Shown here in pieces: positions 36,301 to 48,042 of a stretch of 64,000 nucleotides of DNA. The notes below the pieces were generated by a model. The model was not told the origin of the DNA. It did not search any database and was given only the letters and a program-made list of their open reading frames with translations. The stretch covers positions 62,001 to 126,000 of the forward strand of contig NW_025776855.1 of the NCBI RefSeq assembly GCF_021130785.1, read 5' to 3'. The position numbers were made by a program, and so were the translations under genes. Position 1 is the stretch's first letter. Each line of letters opens with the position of its first letter. The DNA is from Homalodisca vitripennis. Lineage: Eukaryota > Arthropoda > Insecta > Hemiptera > Cicadellidae.

Positions 36301-39300
36301 CCTATTGCAAGCCAAATTATAATCAATCATTGTAGAGAATATTTGTAAACACACTTTAAATAATTATAAGTCATGTTGTTTTATGTAGATTTTTATGTTT
36401 TTGACTGCAATGTAAATTTGTTTTAAACTCATTATTGAGGTTCATTATCTTAACCGAACATTAATGTGTATTTTTAATGAATCAGCTTACAACGACCAAA
36501 TCTTTTAAGATCCGTTTATACATATTTGATAAAAAGTATTGATTACTCAAAGAATGTTTTATTTAAATATGTTTAAGAGAAATCTTTTAGTCATTTTATA
36601 CTTAAGGAATATTGATAAATTTTGAAATTAATGAATGTAAGTTGCTATATGATTAAAATTCTATTTGATTGCTTGCACTTAAAAATTAAAGAACGATATT
36701 GTAAAAATTTGAGGAGAAATATATTCTGTAATTGTCGATTTAATCAACCCCTTACTGGGACTACCACCAGAGGTTAAAATTAACCCTTCACAGACATTCT
36801 GAATGAAAATCAATTTATAAACCTTTAGACAAAACGTTTAGTCTCTTTGAGCCAAAAAAATTGTAGGACCAAAATAAAAGCACTAATAATGACTTCTTGC
36901 AAACGTAGCAACACTTTAGCGTCAATTAGGTGATTTATACTTTTAATTAAGAAACTTCAAAATAATTACAATAGAAATGGACATTGTTTTAAAAGTCTTT
37001 AAAAGATTAAACTTGGTATATTCTATAATTAATTTTCTTTCATTTAATACAATATATTTCACCATTTACGTAAATAATTGCTATAAAACTCATTCAATAT
37101 TAAAATAAAATTTTATTTCTTTAGTTTTAGCGAACATTTAAAGTTAAACAAACTAATATTTAAATGTTTATAGTAATGCATTTATTTATGTAAACATAAT
37201 ATTATTGTGCAAAATTTAATTGAGATAATTGTGTATTCCTTAGAATGTGGAATTAGGAAGTATTTAATAGCTTAAAGGTAACATCACATAGGCACAAAAT
37301 AAAGATTTTTGAAAACTTCAGCAGACAAAGAGAAATTATTACTGCCAAATTTTTATCGAAAGACTTACAAATAGGCGAGGTCAATAAACATGCTACAAGT
37401 CAAATATTAAATCCCGTAAACGTACACAATTTGGTGGGAAATTGAATTATTTAAAGATTTCCTCGTTGTCTTATTGGACAACTATTAAAATAATGTAAAT
37501 ATGTTCACACAATCAGGTGGATCCCATGTAATAACATGCATTATAACTCAACTCCTATGCTACTTATAGAGAATTAAGCTCTTCAGATAAAGTTATGTCA
37601 GTTCGCTCTCGAGTTATAAATACACATTCTCCAGCCCTTAATAGGCTTCACGAACGATCAGAAATAAAGATTAAGGGGGCTCAGGTGTTTGTAATATCAG
37701 TAGCCGTATTTTGCAAGGATAACAATGTCAATCTTTGGATGCAAATTTACAGAATAGTAAATCAGTTTGAAATATATCCTCGTGTCTCCTATTAAATAGA
37801 ACTGACATTGCTAGCTTGTTGCTGCGAGTTACCGGACGTCATTCATCATGAATCCAAATCATTTTAATTAGCGAAAATGCCATACATTACTCGATGGGAT
37901 GGACAAAATATAATTACTGTCTGTCTGTCTGTCCGCAGGATATCTCGAGAACAAAATTATTATTTGTGGAACATTTTCATGAAGCTAAATTTATATACAG
38001 GCAACACCGAGTTCAATGATGGTAAATTTCACTCTAGTGGAATTAGCTGAGCATTAAAGAACATTTTATGTTAATGTTATAAGTAAACAGGATAACACCA
38101 TCAAATTACAGAATAAATAAACTCGTTAACAAACTGAAATTTATTTCAAATTTGAAGACCATTAAATTCAAATCTTTTATGTATTTAAATTTAAGTCTTT
38201 ACTTAATATTCTCACCACACCTCACTCATCATTATATCCATGACAATCATCACTCGCGTTGGACAAACTTCCATAGTAGTCAAATACTATAGTTCTAAAT
38301 ACATTAAAAATTACATTTCCAAATAAATTATTCTATTACTAGAGGTATCACCATTTTAGAATATTTAATACGTTTATAAATAACATTTGTTATGGTGTAA
38401 CTCACCATTTGATGTAAAAATTGTCGTACAGAGGTGTGCAGATGTAATAAAGAATCGTCACAAGTTCCATTACGATTGCGTACAGAGCACGTCTAGAAAC
38501 ATGATTGTACTTATGTTCTGATCCTTTGACATTTAGCCTGTCTTTTTCATTTTGGAATTAAAGGCTACGAGAAACGTAACTTCTGTTTGACGGTCATACA
38601 AGAAGCCATAACTTGTATAAGAGCTTCAATATTTCATTGCCTCTAAATCTTGTTATATGTATTAGAAGGTCTCATTGTCTGTTCTATTTGTATTAAAACC
38701 ATTTACAGTCATGATGTTATTATAATATATTATTCAAAAAAATTGGTTCTTAAAATTAATTTATATTGACACAAACAATGGTATAAATGTCAAATGTAAC
38801 ATGTTGGCTATTATTGTCTTTCACTGGGAAGTGCGATACTCCGAACACTTAAAATCTGATAGCCATTACCTTCAGCTCTGAGTCATTATATTTCTATATT
38901 ATATTCCGTGAGTTTTAATTGTGTTGAAAAATAAACAGGTTGCTGAGCTTCAGCGAAGACTATCACTGCTAGTAACTTCTTCCTGTCTGTCCGCGCTCTT
39001 GACAATTAACCGATCTATAGGCCTACAGGAGTGCTGAAGAGTCTTTACACGGTCTAATATCTTCTGTACTCGTAACAGTGTAAACACACAACGTCGTACA
39101 GTGATATAAGGCATACAATTTAACTTTTTCATGCAATTTGTAGCTCTTCACCACCGAAATGGATGGCCCGCTAGGCGTCAGTGAAAAAATCTTAAACGTA
39201 ACATTAGATCGATATAAAATTTATTTAAGGTTATTAATTATCAGAATATTATTCTGAAAATTATACATAAGAACACTTAACTTAAACAAAATGCTGGCGC

Positions 39301-39600
39301 TCGAAATTGTCCAATATTGATATTATGTGGAAGTTTTTGAAAGGGTTAATTATATTAAAACCACATTCATCTGAGCTACAAACACCACACTTTAACTTGT
39401 CGAACCATAATTTGCGTGTACAATGTGGCGGAAATATAAGACCGATTTCGTCTGTAAAAATTAATTTGTTCGTGTAACTTAATTTGTATATAGTAAAGAA
39501 ATGTGTTCATAACAGTGCATGTCAAATCCTAGAATTTGAATAAACGTGGTTTTTGTGGCGATTTGTTTTATATGAATGTTTTTTTATTTGCCCAGGGTAG
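36301..39600. other. AT-rich DNA with scattered repeat pieces; left flank of the satellite
   Basis: Partial unit modules lie near 36,478-36,600 (CAGCTTACAACGACC, ATACATATTTGATAAAAAG). A dispersed repeat at 37,915-38,060 (CTGTCTGTCTGTCCGCAGG) matches segments at 1-130 and 9,990. The segment 38,448-38,620 (GTTCCATTACGATTGCGTAC, AGAGCACGTCTAGAAACATG) matches 60,490-60,660. A 66-codon frame at 37,595-37,795 lacks motifs. No gene is seen. Confidence 0.5.
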
Positions 39601-42150
39601 ACCTTGAGTATAAAACGAGTTATAGTTAGACATTGTGCACAACCTCAGCGATGCCTGTCACGTGACACGTGGTGTGACGTACTCCTACCTTGTAGTAGAA
39701 TTACTTTCAAATTTACAACGATGCTGATGTAGAAACTTATTCTATAGGACACCTTGAGTATAAAACGAGTTATAGTTAGACATTGTGCACAATCTCAGCG
39801 ATGCCTGTCACGTGACACGTGGTGTGACGTACTCCTACCTTGTAGTAGAATTACTTTCAAATTTACAACGATGCTGATGTAGAAACTTATTCTATAGGAC
39901 ACCTTGAGTATAAAACGAGTTATAGTTAGACATTGTGCACAATCTCAGCGATGCCTGTCACGTGACACGTGGTGTGACGTACTCCTACCTTGTAGTAGAA
40001 TTACTTTCAAATTTACAACGATGCTGATGTAGAAACTTATTCTATAGGACACCTTGAGTATAAAACGAGTTATAGTTAGACATTGTGCACAATCTCAGCG
40101 ATGCCTGTCACGTGACACGTGGTGTGACGTACTCCTACCTTGTAGTAGAATTACTTTCAAATTTACAACGATGCTGATGTAGAAACTTATTCTATAGGAC
40201 ACCTTGAGTATAAAACGAGTTATATTTAGACATTGTGCACAATCTCAGCGATGCCTGTCACGTGACACGTGGTGTGACGTACTCCTACCTTGTAGTAGAA
40301 TTACTTTCAAATTTACAACGATGCTGATGTAGAAACTTATTCTATAGGACACCTTGAGAATAAAACGAGTTATAGTTAGACATTGTGCACAATCTCAGCG
40401 ATGCCTGTCACGTGACACGTGGTGTGACGTACTCCTACCTTGTAGTAGAATTACTTTCAAATTTACAACGATGCTGATGTAGAAACTTATTCTATAGGAC
40501 ACCTTGAGTATAAAACGAGTTATAGTTAGACATTGTGCACAATCTCAGCGATGCCTGTCACGTGACACGTGGTGTGACGTACTCCTACCTTGTAGTAGAG
40601 TTACTTTCAAATTTACAACGATGCTGATGTAGAAACTTATTCTATAGGACACCTTGAGTATAAAACGAGTTATAGTTAGACATTGTGCACAATCTCAGCG
40701 ATGCCTGTCACGTGACACGTGGTGTGACGTACTCCTACCTTGTAGTAGAATTACTTTCAAATTTACAACGATGCTGATGTAGAAACTTATTCTATAGGAC
40801 ACCTTGAGTATAAAACGAGTTATAGTTAGACATTGTGCACAATCTCAGCGATGCCTGTCACGTGACACGTGGTGTGACGTACTCCTACCTTGTAGTAGAA
40901 TTACTTTCAAATTTACAACGATGCTGATGTAGAAACTTATTCTATAGGACACCTTGAGAATAAAACGAGTTATAGTTAGACATTGTGCACAATCTCAGCG
41001 ATGCCTGTCACGTGACACGTGGTGTGACGTACTCCTACCTTGTAGTAGAATTACTTTCAAATTTACAACGATGCTGATGTAGAAACTTATTCTATAGGAC
41101 ACCTTGAGAATAAAACGAGTTATAGTTAGACATTGTGCACAATCTCAGCGATGCCTGCCACGTGACACGTGGTGTGACGTACTCCTACCTTGTAGTAGAA
41201 TTACTTTCAAATTTACAACGATGCTGATGTAGAAACTTATTCTATAGGACACCTTGAGAATAAAACGAGTTATAGTTAGACATTGTGCACAATCTCAGCG
41301 ATGCCTGTCACGTGACACGTGGTGTGACGTACTCCTACCTTGTAGTAGAATTACTTTCAAATTTACAACGATGCTGATGTAGAAACTTATTCTATAGGAC
41401 ACCTTGAGTATAAAACGAGTTATAGTTAGACATTGTGCACAATCTCAGCGATGCCTGTCACGTGACACGTGGTGTGACGTACTCCTACCTTGTAGTAGAG
41501 TTACTTTCAAATTTACAACGATGCTGATGTAGAAACTTATTCTATAGGACACCTTGAGTATAAAACGAGTTATAGTTAGACATTGTGCACAATCTCAGCG
41601 ATGCCTGTCACGTGACACGTGGTGTGACGTACTCCTACCTTGTAGTAGAATTACTTTCAAATTTACAACGATGCTGATGTAGAAACTTATTCTATAGGAC
41701 ACCTTGAGTATAAAACGAGTTATAGTTAGACATTGTGCACAATCTCAGCGATGCCTGTCACGTGACACGTGGTGTGACGTACTCCTACCTTGTAGTAGAA
41801 TTACTTTCAAATTTACAACGATGCTGATGTAGAAACTTATTCTATAGGACACCTTGAGTATAAAACGAGTTATAGTTAGACATTGTGCACAATCTCAGCG
41901 ATGCCTGTCACGTGACACGTGGTGTGACGTACTCCTACCTTGTAGTAGAATTACTTTCAAATTTACAACGATGCTGATGTAGAAACTTATTCTATAGGAC
42001 ACCTTGAGTATAAAACGAGTTATAGTTAGACATTGTGCACAATCTCAGCGATGCCTGTCACGTGACACGTGGTGTGACGTACTCCTACCTTGTAGTAGAA
42101 TTACTTTCAAATTTACAACGATGCTGATGTAGAAACTTATTCTATAGGAC
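39601..42150 (+). repeat. Satellite: 17 tandem copies of a 150-bp unit with paired E-boxes
   Basis: Copies start at 39,601 and then every 150 bases to 42,001, giving exactly 17 full units with very few differences. Each unit contains CACGTGACACGTG, i.e. two CACGTG E-boxes one base apart, followed by GGTGTGACGTAC with a TGACGT half-site. Variants seen: AACCTCAGCG in copy 1; TATATTTAGA in copy 5; CTTGAGAA in copies 6, 10, 11 and 12; GTAGTAGAG in copies 7 and 13; TGCCACGTG in copy 11. There is no open frame across units. The right edge diverges at 42,151 (ACTTGGTAGA). The near-identity means recent amplification or ongoing homogenisation. Confidence 0.98.
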
Positions 42151-44800
42151 ACTTGGTAGATATACGGAAAGGCACTTGATAGAGAATGCAGAAACTATAT
42201 CAACTGGTGGGAAGAGATTTGTGGTACATTCTCTTCTTATTGCGATAGCTCCTATATTGCATTACCGAAAAGGTATTTGTATTATATAAGTGTGTTGGAA
42301 ACGCTTTGTTCCTATAAATATTAACATAGTATCGAATTTGGACTCCTTACAATTTATTTATTTATATTACTTACCTATTTATATTAGTTAAAAAATCTGT
42401 TAAACATTTAGATCAGAGTTAATAGCTTCATATCAATAACATATGCAGTAACGAAGATTCATAAGACGAGGTCTCATACACAAATCATACTACCTTGTAA
42501 GAAGCACTCGAAATTGTGTTACAATCTGGAGTAAAACATTTTGTATAAATGTCACTTATAAAGTCTTAGTTATTACTAGGAATATCTAAGTAAATATTGG
42601 TAAGTAAATAAAATCGCAGGACTTTGCTTTCTTCCGGCAATAAAACGTATTAAGGTCTAAAAATTTAAAATTTATAATCTATATTTCATTCACACTATGG
42701 ATCGTGAATTTTTTATTTTAGTACTTTGGAATAAAGCTCTAAGATTCCCAAATTACTTGAATACTGATAATTGTAAATCTCTCTTTTTAAAAATGAACAG
42801 AAAACCAATAAATTTTAAAATATATGAAACTAAAAAGTCATTAGACGTAACGACAGTCTAGTATCCGTGGACGTAACAACACGGAAAAACTCTTATTCCC
42901 GCTCGACCGAGGAGACGCTGCACGCAGGGTTGAGATTATACAGTTGAGCTGATTTGTGTGATACTTACTGTGATACTAAATGGCTCTACCTACGTATATT
43001 TTTACACTGTGGCAACATTTCGACTGCAGCAATTAAAAATTATTTGCGGTTAATTTATGTATTAATATAGTATAAACTAGAGCTAACTGTGATTTTGCAA
43101 GAGTACGTAAACATTATATGCATAAGAAAAACAAAAGAACTATTTTTTACAAATATACATTTTTGTTGCCACTGTTAGCGTATTTGTAAATTTACTACTA
43201 GGAACGTGTTCGAGGTGAAAAAATAGTAAATCTAATACAAATATATTAATGATGGTCTAGGAGGTAAGATCCAGCTTGCATTGTAAACGCACATAACCAC
43301 GTGGTCCTTGAAAAATTATGGATTTTTCTAAGAAGAAATTCGTTGACAGCCTATGTTTGGTGTAAGTGTGTGAAAAGGTTAAACACATGACACGATAAAG
43401 TTTTTTTAGACAAATTTTTCTGCCTTTAAACACTTAAACAAACCGTCAGAAAATTAAAAAATAGACACATCACCGTCAGACTACTAGATAGATAAATATA
43501 TTCAATTCTCTCATTGTATATAGTTAGCTGTTGCGGATATAACATTTGTTTTCATGTTTAAGGGTTGATTTTAAATGTGTCTAACTAAAAATACAATGTG
43601 TGAAAACAATCATTTCGTGTTTTAAACCCTTTTGACCTCCATAATAACTGGTGAATATATTGTTTAATTTCTTTATTGGAAGAAATTTCATTATTAATTT
43701 TAATACAAATCAGATTGTGTAAGTATACAACGAAAATTAGATATCACCTCCTGGGCTGTGACCGAATAATTAATTCTTTGAGATAATGTTATAAAACGTC
43801 GACATTGACATACATACTGATTTTGGAAGCAAAATTGTATATAGTATTTTAGGTTAGATTAATTTAAAACCTCAAGTTTAACCAGTGACACTGTGATAAC
43901 GAAGCGCTAGGTTACCGTGACATTTACCAACCTCACTCCACCACCACTTTGTCACGTGATGCGCTTTTACACTAGGATACTCAGTAGCAGTCTTGTGTTA
44001 AGCATGGGTAAATTAAGTAAATTTGACAGGGATTTTCCAAATAGAAGAACCAACCTATCACTTATAAGATGAAGTGGTTGAGTCTTTTACGATATAATAT
44101 AATAACTTTATAGTGGGTATCGTATAATTTAACTAAGATGGAGTGGTTGGAAACTATTTGAAGTAATAAACCACCAGCCAGTGAGTGAATGCTACTAAGT
44201 CAATAAAAAATTACATACGATTTCTTGGATTCAAAACAGGGTTATTATTGACTTGTAAATATCATTAATAATTTAGTAGGAAGATAGCTGTGAAATTTAA
44301 CTAAATCCTCTGAGTCAATTGGCCTTTACATTCGGTCCGTTTCCTTGTTTATAGAAAACTCCATCGTTAGCACTATCTTAAAAGTGGGATTACCCTAAAC
44401 ACTCACAACGCACCCTGAAAAATATTTAATTATAAAAGTGTATGCTGTTTGCAAGATTGCTGAACCTTTGTGAGTATCTTAGCCTCTGACAGCTTCCCTT
44501 AACTAGAACTCCCATCTTATCTAGAGCTCTAGTAGCCTACATGACAATTACCAAAAATGTAGAATAAAAAATTTTATATTGAAGATATTCCAACCTCTAG
44601 TACCATATTATTTATGAATGAATCTGCGATTTTGCAAGAATCAGATGGTGGGTAAAGCCATGATGTCGAAACTCATGGACTCAGAAACCTCTTAATGTAT
44701 GAGAGCCACGATCCCTAAATCTGCAGCTTAAAATAATGAATATTTATTCCACTTTATCTAAAGTTCTGTACTCTATTACCTTCTAATCTATACGATCCCC
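42151..44800. other. AT-rich right flank of the satellite
   Basis: No gene. A less AT-rich patch at 42,845-42,950 (CCCGCTCGACCGAGGAGACG) has no frame. A single TCACGTGATGCGC lies near 43,953, outside the satellite. The segment 44,450-44,750 has recurring words (GAACTCCCAT, CCAACCTCTAGTACC, AGAAACCTC) like those at 16 and 22.5 kb. Confidence 0.45.
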
Positions 44801-44919
44801 TGGGTTAAGAATGCTCTCAACCGTTTTCGGACACCTTCCCTGTCATCGAATTTCTTTAGACTTGCAAGTGCTTTTAATACAGATGAACAGATTTTCAGGT
44901 AATAAAAAAGGTGAAACAT

Positions 44920-45240
44920 ACCCAACAGCTATGTTTATTGAAATTATAGATTTCTATGGAAACGAGAAGGAAAAGCCTAAAGTGTTAAAGTTTAGTTCGA
45001 TAGTTCTGATTTCTGGTTCAAAAGTAGTTCACCTCGTAGTAAGCCGGAGAACTACCACCAGAAACAGAATGCGATGGCGAGAAGCAGGACCAGGACCAGG
45101 ACCTACATGGATAAGTTTCTTTTATTGTTAAGAAATAATACTTTTCTCTCTTTCTATCTTTTATCACCCAAAGCAGTTTACATCCTAGTTTTAGCGACTA
45201 ATAATCACAGCACTAACCACTAGAAAATCTAAAATATGAA
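44920..45240 (+). repeat. Unit copy U8
   Basis: TTTCTATGGAAACGAGAAGG lies near 44,951. The best-preserved core module is at 45,015-45,118, with AGTAAGCCGGAGAACTACC, AGCAGGACCAGGACCAGGA and CCTACATGGATAAGTTTC. ATCACCCAAAGCAGTTTACA near 45,164 and CTAGTTTTAGCGACTAATAA near 45,185 follow. A 106-codon frame (44,811-45,131) runs through the module and ends in EAGPGPGPTWISFFYC, but other copies carry indels that break this frame, so coding is doubtful. Confidence 0.65.
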
Positions 45241-45419
45241 AAACTCACTTAAAATGTAAATGGAATTTTTATATTAGTTCATTAAGAATTAGGACTGTAT
45301 CCTTGTTTTGTAAAGAATATAATATTTAAAAGTTAAATGTTTTATCTAATCAGATAGATGCCTATAAATCTTTCGAAACAGTTGATTAGAGAAGGAGTAA
45401 TTCGTCCAGTTTTTTATTT

Positions 45420-45605
45420 ATATAACATATTATTTTATATCCATGGAAACTGTTTGGAATTTTTATAGTTTGATGATTTTACTGATTATACATTGTTATG
45501 TCGCTGCATTTTCAAACTTCATTTAACTCGCAGCTAGTCGCGGAAGCATCAAAGTGTGACAAAGTGTGATGGCCAGAAGCAGGACAGGGCCGAGGATAAG
45601 TTACC
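45420..45605 (+). repeat. Unit copy U9, first part (continues at 48.04 and 52.2 kb)
   Basis: ATATCCATGGAAACTGTTTG lies near 45,439. The core module ends GATGGCCAGAAGCAGGACAG and GCCGAGGATAAGTTAC at 45,590-45,604, where the Helitron composite begins. The next module (TACCCAAAGCAATTTACGTC) resumes at about 48,088, and the TTTTGGGCTGTTAATTCTG module at about 52,249. U9 is thus split into three by insertions. Confidence 0.65.
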
Positions 45606-45606
<1 letters not shown>

Positions 45607-45681
<75 letters not shown>

Positions 45682-45690
45682 TAACTTATA
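45607..45690. repeat. (TA)n microsatellite inside an inverted repeat
   Basis: A run of alternating T and A from about 45,609 to 45,679 is flanked by ATAAGTTACCTA (from 45,596) and TAGGTAACTTAT (to about 45,689). These are exact inverted copies of 12 bases. The whole could extrude as a cruciform. Confidence 0.9.
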
Positions 45691-46420
45691 TATATATAAA
45701 TGAATGTATGTGTGTTTTTCCTTTAGAGACTCAGAAACTATTTGACCGATCATTATGAAAACTTGTATGTATATGTATTTTTCCACGTAGAAGGTTTATA
45801 TGCTATGCCCATTGATATAACTCACCACCAGGAGGCGCTGCAAAATATAAAAGTTATCAAAGCGCCTGCACATTGTAAACTACATTTACGAGATAGTTGT
45901 GTATATTAACCACACACTATGTGAAGGCGCTAAGTTTTTATGGATATTTGTCTTTCAAATGAATTTCTGTTTAGCCTTATAGCTTGAATGTTAGACCACT
46001 TTATTATTAAGTACATGTACGTGTACAATTGCCATAAACATACACTTTTGGCAGATTTTCTTGATAGTGTCAACAAGGTAAACTCTACATCGGCGTTGAA
46101 AATACAATTCACTTGAACCAGAAGTGCTCATACAGGAGCAAAGCTTACAAAAAACGTGCGAAGCCGCGGGGAACAGCTAGTTTCTGATAAAATAATTAAA
46201 ACTGTTCATAGCCTATATTTAAAATTAACAAACCTTTTAATACAATGTTTACATATCTAGAATATGTTTTTTCAGAAATGTCAATATAGTTATCACTAAA
46301 ATCGTCGTCAATCACTCAAATCGTCATCACTGCCCACATCCACGCCACTTGCAACTAAGTTAGTAATTGGCGTATTTTTTATTACTGGAAACTTTGAATG
46401 TTTCCTGTTACTTATTTTCA

Positions 46421-46556
46421 AATAAAATAAGTACCAATCTAATATTCAACTGTTGTACTTTATACTGTTTTAAACTAATAACATTAAACAAATAAAATAA
46501 GTAATAATCTAATATTTAACTGTTGTACTTTACTCTAATCTAATAACATTAAACAG
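46421..46556 (+). repeat. 70-bp direct tandem duplication
   Basis: AATAAAATAAGTACCAATCT starts at 46,421 and AATAAAATAAGTAATAATCT at 46,491. Both continue through AACTGTTGTACTTTA and TAATAACATTAAACA. Two copies only. Confidence 0.8.
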
Positions 46557-46669
46557 AGAAGAATATTCACAGCATAGTGAAATACAGCTGTATGTGACAA
46601 TCAATGAGCAGTCAGCGAGATTTTTTTTTTGTTCTCTTAGGACAAGAAGCTTATAAATTGCACTTAGTC

Positions 46670-47115
46670 CTTTGCGCTGCTTCCGGAGTGACAGGATATT
46701 CAGGATGGGTAAGGTTAGGGAGTAGGGGCCGCCTTCTATCGAGATCCATGAGGAAGAATTATGGCACTACATCTCAAAGTCATCCCGGAAGAAGGGAGGC
46801 CAGCTGTGAACCAGCCTCTCCAGTCAAAGTAGGCAGGGGGTGGCACACCCTTGTTGAGGTTAACAAGAGCCTCTGAGGTAAGGGAACAAACCCCACCAAC
46901 TCCAACAGCCATCCTCCACAGTAGGCTAGACCTATCGAATTGTCCATGAATTCCAGAATCTCAACATTTGTGGTTAGTGATGTGCCGCTACTGGACATCC
47001 ATAAGGTTGCCCAGATTGAAGTGGCACATCGGTTTTTGCTGTGCCCAGTGTGGGTTCAACTGGTAGGTATAAACCAGCCAGAAGACGTGATCCCTGCTGG
47101 GTGCAGCGAGATGAT
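46670..47115 (+). repeat. ~430-bp repeat family, copy 3 of 3
   Basis: This is the clearest copy: GACAGGATATTCAGGATGGG near 46,690, CCAGCCTCTCCAGTCAAAG near 46,810, GGGTGGCACACCC near 46,839, CATCCATAAGGTTGCCCAG near 46,997, and GAAGACGTGATCCCTGCTGG near 47,081. The plus-strand frame 46,940-47,140 encodes STFVVSDVPLLDIHKVAQI. The same peptide is encoded by the 1.7-kb copy (minus) and, with changes, by the 23.9-kb copy. It lies between the two Helitron 3' ends. I cannot name the family; a fragment of a retroelement or host exon is possible. Confidence 0.7.
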
Positions 47116-47985
47116 TTGCAATTTCTCAATCACAGACTGACAAAATAAGAATTCAAAGCTTTACGAACAATTATGTTTCGACACAATACACCTTTTTACA
47201 CGTCTGTGGAATTTTTAAATCATTTGGTAAAATAGGTGGCCAGTAAAATAATAAAAAGTGCATGTCCGCATTATACAGACATCGGGAGTTGACGCCATAT
47301 TTACAAAATTGGTATTATACAGACGTCGGGGTCGAAAAATTTAAACTGAACTTTTTCTCTTACCTTCATATTTGATGTATTTGTTGTAAATATATGAATA
47401 AATTGTTTGATACGTTGTGTGTTGTACTTATATGTACATATTACATAGTTCTTGGCCAAAGAAACAGTAAAATAACTGAACTGCAAAAGCGGTTATTTCC
47501 TCTGGAGGCACCTTGACCAGAGGGGTAAGGAGCCTGCTGGACCCGTCTAATGTTCCTTACGAACCCGGTGTTGTTCCGCACTTGCGTCAAGTTGCAGAAG
47601 TTGATGATGTAAGGAAATCCAAGGTCGGTCTTGCTCACGTCAATTGTCTGATCTCCCTATCATACAAGCAGATTAGTATCAAACATTGTCGTTGTTATTG
47701 TGACTTACTGAATTTTTATATGTTAAAAAGGTTTTAAGAAGTTCGAATAAAGTTTTAAAAATGTTTTGTGAAGGAACATATTAACCCATATGTGCCTATA
47801 GTTCCAATATTGAACAAGGAGAGAACTCCAGAAAGTCATCGGCGGATTGAAAAGTTTCTGTAGGTCTTGGGTTTATATGAGTTAAAAAGGGTTGTCTGGA
47901 ATAAACTGTTACCATTATAGGGTGGCAACGAGTTCTCCGTTTTGGCTGGTTTTTAGCGTCAAAAATTGTCTGCACATTACAAGTA
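47116..47985. other. Unassigned cargo between Helitron 3' ends
   Basis: Two copies of TTATACAGAC(A/G)TCGGG lie near 47,271 and 47,314. A GC-richer stretch at 47,505-47,640 has open frames on both strands (74 codons plus, 65 codons minus) but no recognised motif. Nothing else is seen. Confidence 0.4.
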
Positions 47986-48042
47986 GTGCTCATACACGAG
48001 CAAAGCTTACAAAAAGCGTGCGAAGTAGTGGGTAACAGCTAG

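Larger units (their letters stand above)
45606..48042 (+). mobile_element. Helitron-like composite with two 3' termini
   Basis: After a long TA tract, the segment 45,692-45,800 (CCGATCATTATGAAAACTTG, TATGTATTTTTCCACGTAGA) matches the head of the 58.6-kb Helitron. A Helitron-type 3' end, GTGCGAAGCCGCGGGGAACA then CTAG followed by T, lies at 46,157-46,181. A second, related 3' end, GTGCGAAGTAGTGGGTAACA then CTAG followed by T, lies at 48,019-48,042, preceded by the same GCTCATACAxGAGCAAAGCTTAC stretch. The ~1.8 kb between them holds unrelated sequence, including a copy of the ~430-bp repeat. No Rep/helicase is present, so it is non-autonomous. Read-through capture or two nested insertions are both possible. 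Confidence 0.7.

Noticed and set aside
39601..42150. CRISPR array
   Set aside because: The 150-bp units are contiguous with no unique spacers, and the setting is eukaryotic. It is a satellite.
44811..45131. 106-codon + strand frame ending in EAGPGPGPTW
   Set aside because: It covers the unit core module, and other unit copies carry indels and stops in this frame. Probably a chance open frame in one copy.
45601..45786. 61-codon Ile/Tyr-rich minus-strand frame
   Set aside because: It is a translation of the TA microsatellite.
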